Source: Myxococcus sp. CA023
GTDB lineage: Bacteria > Myxococcota > Myxococcia > Myxococcales > Myxococcaceae
Direction of reading: 5' to 3'
DNA: 64,000 nt
Assembly (NCBI RefSeq): GCF_010998615.1
Contig: NZ_JAAEAH010000012.1
Span: forward strand, 1-64,000
Below the pieces are notes generated by a model, which had not been told where the DNA came from, did no database searches, and saw nothing but the letters and a program-made list of their open reading frames with translations. Numbering within the stretch: position 1 is the first letter of the stretch; every line of letters begins with the position of its first letter. Shown here one piece after another: positions 57,715 through 64,000 of the stretch. A program made the translations under genes and the position numbers.

Positions 57715-60318
57715 CTAGCGAGCCCAGAAGATGCGCCGCACGAAGTAGGTCGGAGGGGTCCCCATGGAGACGGCTTCCGAGCCGTCGAGGTTGGACACCA
57801 TGATGGTGTTGCTCCCCGTCACCGGGTCCCGCTCGGTGTAGGCGACCTTCGTGCCATCGGGAGAGAGCGTGAAGAGGGACTGGAGGAACTCGCTCCTGCT
57901 GCCGAGCATGACGGGCCGCACGATTTCGCGGCCCGTGCCGTCGGGCCGGATGCGCTCCAGCCACGTGTCCGACCACACGTCCTCGTTCCCGTAGTGGTAC
58001 AGCAGATCGCCGTTGGGCAGCTCCATCGGGAACCGAATGATGGAGGCCATCTCCTGCCCCTGGACGGAGAAGTTGATGATGGAGCGCGCGCTCCCATCCT
58101 CCAGCGAGAAGGCCCAGAGCTGGGTGCCGTTCAGCGCGTACTCCACCGTGTAGAGCGTCTTGCTGTCGCGCGAGAAGGAGGAGAAGACCAGCGGCGAGAT
58201 GGGAACGGGCGGCGGCATGTCGTTGATGCCATTGATGAGGACGCGGCGCTCGTCCGTCCCGTCAGCGCGGATGATGAAGGTGAATTCGAGGCCATCACGT
58301 CCCGGGTACGGGTCGCGCATGCACGACCTAAAGAACGAAATCCACTGCCCATCCGGCGAGAACTCCGGCATGCGCTCTCCGCACAGCAACGAGCTCGCCT
58401 GGGTGAGGCGCCGCACCCGGCTGCCGTCCGCGTCCGCGATGTAGAGGAGCCCCTGGAAGTAGACGCCCCCGAACTTGTCTCGCCCGTCCACCCAGACCAC
58501 CGACTTGCGGTCCGGCGAACGAATCACCTCCGAGTGGACGTCTCGCGGAGAGAAGAACGGCGTGGGCGCCTGGGTGATTTGACGGAACTGGGAGCCATCC
58601 GGGCGCACGGCGAACGCCTGCGGGAAGGACTCCTCATCCGTCTGGGCCCCCGCCGAGGGAGAAGCGGTGAAGAGCAGCAGCTCGGAGGTATCCGTCGCGC
58701 GCATCGTGCCCACGGTGGCGCGCAGCTCCGCGGCATCCCCGATTCGAGCCAGCTCGCCCGCGGCTCCGACCTCGAACAGCTCGACGTTGAACGTGTAGTC
58801 GCCCTTGATGGCGAACCGCGTGCGGAAGGAGTACGTGTGGCCCTCCGCTCCCTGAAGCTCAGTCGCACCCAACTCGAAGCCCGACTCCTGGCTCATGTAC
58901 GCCGCGCCGCTCGCGTCGGTCTCCGAGCCGCCCGTCCACGTCTCCGGCCGGTCGGCCACCTCACCCGCGGCGCCCGAGAAGTAGCGCACCGGCTGGCCCA
59001 CCACGGGGCTGTCGGTGGGAGGCAGGTGGAGATCGGCCGGAGGGTTGTGACGAATCACCGACACGCGCCACCGCAGCCGCGTCGAGGGCGGCAGGGCCTT
59101 GGTGAGCCGCGCCGTGAAGGAGACCACCCCATCCTCCATCGTCTGGAACGTCGGGACGACGCTGGTGATGTTCAGCTTCGACACGCTCACCTGGCCGGTA
59201 CCGCGAAGTCCGTTGAAGGTCGCGGTGATGGTGGCGGAGCCCTGCCCCACCGGCGTCACCTGCCCACGCGTGGACGCGGTCATGGAGACCACGGCCACGT
59301 CCGTCGTGTTGCTCGTCCAGGCGGCGCTCGCGGTGACATCCTGGGTACGACCGTTGGACAGCGTGGCCTCGGCGTGGAGCTGGCTCGGGTGGCCTTCAAT
59401 CAGCATGCTCGCCGCCGGCGTGACGGCGAGCGCGACGGCCTCGGAAACCGTCACCTCGGTGCCGCCGCTCATGCCCGCGAAGGTCGCGGTGATTTGGGCA
59501 CGGCCCAGCGCGACGCCGCTCGCGACGCGCTTGTTCAGCGACACGATGCTCGCGTCACTGGAGCTCCAGGTGGCCTCATTGGAGACGTCCACCGTCGTGC
59601 CATCCGAGCGCGTCGCCATGGCGGTCAGCATCAGCGTGCTGTCCCGAGCCATCGAGGCGTCAGCCGGAGTCACCGCCACCGACGTCACGACGGCCGCGGT
59701 GACGGTCGCCTTGACGGTGGCCTCCAGCGTTCCGAACCGGGCCTTGAGGGTGGCCTCTCCGGGCGAACCGGCGCGAACCAGGCCGCTCGCGGAGACCGCG
59801 GCAATCGCCTCGTTGGAGGAGGACCAGGTGATGTCGCTGGTGAGCCCGTGTGAGGTGCCATCCGAGAACACAGCCGTGGCGGCGAGCTGCCGCGTGAGAC
59901 CCACGGCGAGCGACAAGTCCTTCGGCTCGATGGAGAGAGAGACAGCCGTGGCATCCGTCACGTCGAGCCGCGCCTGCGCGGAGACGTCGGAGTAGGTCGC
60001 GCGCAGCGTCGTCTGCCCCTTGGCCAGCGCGCGCACCTGGGGCGCGGCGCCCGCCTCGGAGGACACCGTACCGATGGCGGCATCCGTCGAGGACCACGAA
60101 GCCTCGCGCGTGACGTCCCGCGTGCTGCCATCGGAGAAGGTGGCGGTCGCGGTGACGTCCGCGCCGATGCCCACGGAGAGAGAGAAGCTCTCGGGCGTAA
60201 TCCGCAGGGACTTCACGGTGGGGGAGGACTTCTCGCTACTGCAGCCGACAAGGACTGCCGCCGCGACCAGCCCCAGCAACGCGGGGTGAAGCAGACGACA
60301 ACGGGAACGCACTGACAT
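57715..60318 (-). CDS. lipoprotein with Big_2 repeats and TolB-like propeller
   Basis: 867 aa from ATG 60318 with GAGAGG seven bases upstream. Lipobox LVGC. Residues ~35-420 contain about five bacterial-Ig-like Big_2 repeats (VKSLRITPESFSLSVGIGAD, DGSTRDVTREASWSSTDAAI repeated with variation, as in SDGTSHGLTSDITWSSSNEA). The rest is a six-bladed TolB/WD40-like propeller (SPDGQWISFFRS, LVFSSFSRDSKTLYTVEYAL, LPNGDLLYHYGNEDVWSDTW, FTLSPDGTKVAYTERDPVTG). It is probably surface-exposed. Only 43 bp upstream of the M36 gene, so probably the first gene of their operon. Confidence 0.88.
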   Translation of the reverse strand: MSVRSRCRLLHPALLGLVAAAVLVGCSSEKSSPTVKSLRITPESFSLSVGIGADVTATATFSDGSTRDVTREASWSSTDAAIGTVSSEAGAAPQVRALAKGQTTLRATYSDVSAQARLDVTDATAVSLSIEPKDLSLAVGLTRQLAATAVFSDGTSHGLTSDITWSSSNEAIAAVSASGLVRAGSPGEATLKARFGTLEATVKATVTAAVVTSVAVTPADASMARDSTLMLTAMATRSDGTTVDVSNEATWSSSDASIVSLNKRVASGVALGRAQITATFAGMSGGTEVTVSEAVALAVTPAASMLIEGHPSQLHAEATLSNGRTQDVTASAAWTSNTTDVAVVSMTASTRGQVTPVGQGSATITATFNGLRGTGQVSVSKLNITSVVPTFQTMEDGVVSFTARLTKALPPSTRLRWRVSVIRHNPPADLHLPPTDSPVVGQPVRYFSGAAGEVADRPETWTGGSETDASGAAYMSQESGFELGATELQGAEGHTYSFRTRFAIKGDYTFNVELFEVGAAGELARIGDAAELRATVGTMRATDTSELLLFTASPSAGAQTDEESFPQAFAVRPDGSQFRQITQAPTPFFSPRDVHSEVIRSPDRKSVVWVDGRDKFGGVYFQGLLYIADADGSRVRRLTQASSLLCGERMPEFSPDGQWISFFRSCMRDPYPGRDGLEFTFIIRADGTDERRVLINGINDMPPPVPISPLVFSSFSRDSKTLYTVEYALNGTQLWAFSLEDGSARSIINFSVQGQEMASIIRFPMELPNGDLLYHYGNEDVWSDTWLERIRPDGTGREIVRPVMLGSRSEFLQSLFTLSPDGTKVAYTERDPVTGSNTIMVSNLDGSEAVSMGTPPTYFVRRIFWAR

Positions 60319-60477
60319 GGATGGACCTCTCTGCAGCAAACCGCCGCGCGTGCGACGAACAGCAACCATGGAGTTGGAAACGAAACGGTACGGATTCGGG
60401 CGGCGCGCACCATCGGGGGCGCCCCTGGAAGTCCCTCAGGAATCCCCTAGGGGCGCTGATGCCGCGCGCTTCACGAC

Positions 60478-63400
60478 TCAGGGCAGCGGGCTGGCGCTCA
60501 CGCCTCGGAAGCTGGTGTTGGCCGGCGCCGTGGCCACGACACGCACGGACGGCGTGAACGAGCTTCCATCATCCAGGAAGGACACCAGGAGGTTGCCCGC
60601 GCCACCACCACTCGACAGGTACGTGGTGACGTAGACGCGAACTCCTCGGGGAGTCCGCACCGCCGAGACGCCATGGGTGGCGATACGCACGGTGGTGGTC
60701 CCCGCGACGGCGAAGGTGGGCACGAAGCTGGACACCTTGCTCCAGCTCACCCCGTCGAAGGTCCACTTCTCCAGGCGCAACGTGTCCGGAGTCCCGCCCT
60801 GGTTCGCATTCTGGTTGACGTTGATGGACACGTAAGCGGTGTCCACACCGGCCACCTCGGGACGTTCATCGAGCAGCGCGAAGCCGGACGAGTTGAGCAC
60901 CATCGAGAGCGAGGGGAGCTGGTTCGGCGCGACCGCCGCGGTGGGCTGCTCGGTGGGGAACGTCAGGACGCCCTGGTTGTAGCCCTGGGGATTCGGGATC
61001 GGAGGGGTTCCGAGCGAGAAGTAGACGCGGCCGTCGAACAGGCTCACGAAGCGGGTGTCCATCACGCCCGTGGAGATGGCTGTCGACACCGTGGTGTTCT
61101 CGGCAGGCAGCGCATGGCGGATGCCGCCGCCTCGACCCGACAGCCAGTAGCCGGTACCGTCCACCGTCGAGGCCCCGCGCACCTGGTCTCGGTCATAGGC
61201 ATCGCTCAGACGCACAGGGAGGGTGAAGGTCCCCGCGAGGTCCAGCTGCCCGATGACCCGAGGTGTCGCCGATGCGGTCGTGCCCGAGACGTTCGCCAGG
61301 CCCACGTCCGCATCGAAGCCCGTGAAGGTGAGCAGGCGACCATTGCCCGAGCGCGAGAGGAAACCCTGTTGGACATCACTGCCGGACACCGTGAGGCGGG
61401 CCGCCCCCGCCGCGCTCGAGGCGGGAATGGCGAAGGTGCGCACGGGAGCACCACCCATGGGGCGGTACTCATCGATGAAGACCTCCGTGGCATTCGAGTT
61501 GAGGGCCGCGGCGCCCGCGCCCACCCGGACCACCATCGCGTTCGCCTCACAGGCCACCATGACGGTGACGTGGGCCTCGCCCATGGTGCCCGTTCCGCCC
61601 GAGACCTCGCAGGTCTGTCCCATCGGGTGACGGCTCACCTCGACCGCATACGCCTCGCCAGGACGCAGCGGCAGCGGGAACGAAGACTCCCCGTCGGTGG
61701 CGACCGTGAGGGCGTCCGCGCCGGACTTCAGCCCCAGCGTGCCGGTCAGCCCCGAAACACTGACGCGCAGCCGGTAGACGTTCTCACACGTGACGACGAT
61801 GTTCGTGACGGGCGCACCGCTCACGGTCCCCCCGCCGGAGTTCACGGCGCAGCATTGGTTCTCCGGCTGAGTCTTCACCGTCACCGAGTAGCTGCCCTGC
61901 TCCGCGACCTGCTGGGCGAAGGTGAAGGCACCATTGGCCGAAACCGGCAGCACCTCGTCGCCGTTGTTCTGGAGCTCGAGCATGGCGCCCTCGGCCAGGC
62001 CGCTCACGCTGCCACCCACGGGATACGACGCCGTGCCGCAGAGCACCTCGATGCGGGTGACGTCACCCTCGCCCATCGTGCCCGTACCGTTCGACACGGT
62101 GCACACCAGCGGCGCGGTCGCCTGGGCCGTGACGGAATAGGTCGCGCCGAAGGCCACCGGCGTCGGGAAGGCGAAGGCTCCATCGGCGGAGACCGTGAGG
62201 TCATCCCCTCCGTTGTTCCTCAGCACCGCCGACTGCCCCTCCCCCAGCCCTGCCACGGTGCCGCGCACGAGATAGGACATCGGCGAGCAGACGACCGACA
62301 CGCTCGTGACGGTCGCGCCCCCCAGCGTGCCCGTGCCCTGCCGCACCTCACAGGACTGTCCCTCCGGCTGGGTCCTCACCGAGACGGAGTAGGCGCTCAG
62401 GTCCGCCACCGGCTGGAGGAAGGCGAAGGGCCCATTCGCGGAAACGGTGAGACGCTCCTGCTCGTTGTTCCACAGCTCCAACGTGGTTCCCTCGACGAGC
62501 CCCGCCACCTCACCTCCGACGGTGAAGGACCGCGTGGTGCAGGAGACCACCACGTCCGCGATGCCCCCTACCTCGATTCGGCCCGTGCCATTCGGCACGC
62601 TGCAGATCAGCGGGTAGCGAGCCTCGGCGGTGACGGCATACGTGCTCCAGTAGGACACCGGCTTCGAGAAAGTGAAGGAGCCATTTGACGCAACGGTGAG
62701 CGCATCCTCTCCGTTGTTCTTCAGCACCACCGACTGTCCCCCCGAGAGTCCCGCCACGCTTCCGCCCAGCGAGTACTCCAACGCCCAGCAGGTCACGGCC
62801 ACGCTGTTCACATTCGCCCCGCTCACGGTGCCCGTCCCATTGCGCACGTCGCAGGCCTGGCCCCTGGGCGGCGAGCTCACCGTCACCGAGTAGCCACTCA
62901 GGTCATCCACCGGCCCGACGAAGGCGAAGGAGCCGTCCGTGTTGACGCGGAGCGATTCCGTGCCGTTCGTGAGCTCCACCGAGCTTGCGTGAAGGAGACC
63001 CGTCACGGTGCCACCCAGCGAGAACCGTGTCGTCTTGCAGCTGACGCTCACGTTCGTCACCGGTTGGTTGCCCATGGTTCCGGTCCCCCGGCTCACGGTG
63101 CAGGCCACCGGATACACCGCCTCGACGGTGACGTCGTAGCTCGCGCCGAAGGCCACCGGCGTCGCGAAGGCGAACTGCCCGCTGGCGGTGATGGTGATGG
63201 CATCGCCCCCGTTGTTCTTCACCACCACCGACTGCCCCTGCGTCAGGCCAAACAGCGAGCCGCGCACGCCGAAGGTGTTCGCCGCGCACGTGATGGCCAC
63301 ATCGGTGACGGCCGAGCCCTTCACCGTGCCGGCGCCGCGCTCCACGGTGCAGGCATGGCCCGCCGGAGACGACTGCACCGTCACCGAGTAGCCGGCGAGG

Positions 63401-63906
63401 TCGACGACCTCCGCGGGAAACCGGAACGGCCCATTCGCGGAGACGGTGAGCACGGGCCCGTCGTTGTTCCGCAGTTCGAGCGAGGCACCCTCGGGAAGGC
63501 CAGAGACGACACCGCCCACTGGATAGGTGTTCGCGCCGCAGGTGACGGCGACGCTGGTGACGTCCGCGTTGCCCATCGTGCCGCTGCCGCTCTCCACGGT
63601 GCAGGAGGCGCCCTCAGGCGGCGACTGGACGGTGACGGCGTAGGCCGCACCTCGCTCGACCTTCTGGCTGAAGGCAAAAGAACCATTGGTGGTGACGCGC
63701 AGGGACTCTTCGCCGTTGCGCAGCACCACCTGGGCGTCGTCACGCAGGCCCGACATCGTGCCGCCCACGGCGTAGGACGGGACTCCTCCGCCTCCGGCAT
63801 CGGGCTCACCGGGGGGCTTCGGGTCCGAGCCGCAGGCGGTGAGCACGACGCTCAGCAGGCCCACCAGCGCGGCGCTGGAGAAGGAGGGGCGTGAAATCAG
63901 TCTCAT
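60478..63906 (-). CDS. lipoprotein with nine tandem ~82-residue modules and a C-terminal propeller-like domain
   Basis: 1142 aa. Lipobox VLTAC; the ATG is 63906. Residues ~50-790 comprise nine copies of a module of ~82 residues: 'YxVGGxVxGLxxGxxVxLxNNGxxxLTVxxNGxFxF...Y.V.V...P.gxxCxVxnGtGtmg.a.Vt.v.VtC'. Each carries two Cys, probably one disulfide. Modules alternate in two subtypes (PVAFGASYDVTVEAVYPVAC versus VVDLAGYSVTVQSSPAGHAC), so the unit of duplication was a pair. A C-terminal part of ~350 residues (FAIPASSAAGAARLTVSGSD, RFVSLFDGRVYFSLGTPPIP, GYNQGVLTFP) is beta-propeller-like. A large surface adhesin or toxin-like scaffold; no catalytic motif. Confidence 0.88.
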   Translation of the reverse strand: MRLISRPSFSSAALVGLLSVVLTACGSDPKPPGEPDAGGGGVPSYAVGGTMSGLRDDAQVVLRNGEESLRVTTNGSFAFSQKVERGAAYAVTVQSPPEGASCTVESGSGTMGNADVTSVAVTCGANTYPVGGVVSGLPEGASLELRNNDGPVLTVSANGPFRFPAEVVDLAGYSVTVQSSPAGHACTVERGAGTVKGSAVTDVAITCAANTFGVRGSLFGLTQGQSVVVKNNGGDAITITASGQFAFATPVAFGASYDVTVEAVYPVACTVSRGTGTMGNQPVTNVSVSCKTTRFSLGGTVTGLLHASSVELTNGTESLRVNTDGSFAFVGPVDDLSGYSVTVSSPPRGQACDVRNGTGTVSGANVNSVAVTCWALEYSLGGSVAGLSGGQSVVLKNNGEDALTVASNGSFTFSKPVSYWSTYAVTAEARYPLICSVPNGTGRIEVGGIADVVVSCTTRSFTVGGEVAGLVEGTTLELWNNEQERLTVSANGPFAFLQPVADLSAYSVSVRTQPEGQSCEVRQGTGTLGGATVTSVSVVCSPMSYLVRGTVAGLGEGQSAVLRNNGGDDLTVSADGAFAFPTPVAFGATYSVTAQATAPLVCTVSNGTGTMGEGDVTRIEVLCGTASYPVGGSVSGLAEGAMLELQNNGDEVLPVSANGAFTFAQQVAEQGSYSVTVKTQPENQCCAVNSGGGTVSGAPVTNIVVTCENVYRLRVSVSGLTGTLGLKSGADALTVATDGESSFPLPLRPGEAYAVEVSRHPMGQTCEVSGGTGTMGEAHVTVMVACEANAMVVRVGAGAAALNSNATEVFIDEYRPMGGAPVRTFAIPASSAAGAARLTVSGSDVQQGFLSRSGNGRLLTFTGFDADVGLANVSGTTASATPRVIGQLDLAGTFTLPVRLSDAYDRDQVRGASTVDGTGYWLSGRGGGIRHALPAENTTVSTAISTGVMDTRFVSLFDGRVYFSLGTPPIPNPQGYNQGVLTFPTEQPTAAVAPNQLPSLSMVLNSSGFALLDERPEVAGVDTAYVSINVNQNANQGGTPDTLRLEKWTFDGVSWSKVSSFVPTFAVAGTTTVRIATHGVSAVRTPRGVRVYVTTYLSSGGGAGNLLVSFLDDGSSFTPSVRVVATAPANTSFRGVSASPLP

Positions 63907-64000
63907 GGGCGGGGGGGTCTCCATGACGGTTTGGGACGCACGACGACCCTACGGCCCCGTCGGAGAGCCCCACCATCGGGGAGCCCCCTAACCTCCCCTC

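Noticed and set aside
54474-63894. Very long open frames opposite the M36, Big_2 and module proteins
   Set aside because: They are antisense frames of high-GC coding, lacking ribosome sites, signal peptides or recognisable domains.

Overview
The window looks like a chromosomal accessory region of a myxobacterium of the Myxococcus / Corallococcus / Pyxidicoccus type. The DNA is very GC-rich. It is full of lipoproteins with Asp/Ala/Gly/Thr linkers, PAS kinases and orphan secreted proteins. A large M36 metallopeptidase near the right end carries a MYXO-CTERM-type sorting tail (Gly-Cys-Ser-Ser-Thr-Gly, a hydrophobic stretch, Arg-Arg-Arg). No rRNA, tRNA, CRISPR array, phage or plasmid backbone was seen.

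Layout. 0.1-6.9 kb is fairly orderly: a PAS kinase, a PARG-like hydrolase, a lipoprotein, a GST/VOC pair and a short UvrC-like nuclease. From 6.9 to about 36.7 kb the window becomes a patchwork. Intact single genes (ricin-type lectin lipoprotein, PNPOx, TetR/O-methyltransferase, ArsR/DUF6058, MpaB-type DUF2236 protein, LysR/pirin, an HExxH peptidase, a terpene-cyclase-like protein with a phosphatase) sit among broken transposases (IS66, IS5, IS3, IS701) and gene stumps (SNF2 helicase, cytochrome-like protein, AraC, histidine kinase, Ohr, sialidase-like). 37-43.7 kb holds a large IgGFc-binding/PKD lipoprotein, a second HExxH lipoprotein and a divergent two-component pair whose kinase has an ABC-substrate-binding-type sensor. 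44.0-46.0 kb looks actinobacterial: a CocE-type hydrolase, a long hairpin and the tail of a convergent gene. 46.4-52.8 kb has a Met-rich secreted protein, an alcohol dehydrogenase, a WD40 protein and orphan secreted proteins. 53.1-63.9 kb is three large secreted proteins on one strand: the M36 peptidase, a Big2/TolB-propeller lipoprotein and a lipoprotein of nine tandem modules.

The most unusual feature is a family of short dispersed repeats, here called repeat A. It has a core of about 85-90 bp, 118-146 bp in the longest copies. It occurs at 15 loci between 8.0 and 50.1 kb, and 14 of the 15 point the same way. It begins CTGTGCCTACCCAAAATTCG, carries TGCGTCA three times, contains the hairpin GCATTGCGTCAATGC, and in long copies ends in GACACAGGG, inverse to its own start. 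Several copies lie exactly where a gene or transposase stump stops. A second element, repeat B, has three copies (6.87, 14.68 and 48.26 kb), all with a conserved GTTAAC palindrome. Its first two copies are almost identical and bracket 7.8 kb of decayed DNA.

Two stretches have codon use unlike the host. 15.4-16.1 kb and 19.9-21.5 kb look beta-proteobacterial (Burkholderia/Cupriavidus-like) and flank an IS5/IS427-type insertion sequence; 44.0-46.0 kb looks actinobacterial. The overall picture is an insertion and decay zone of a myxobacterial chromosome in which repeat A marks many of the joints. Functional calls are from motif recognition by eye; nothing was searched or aligned by program.
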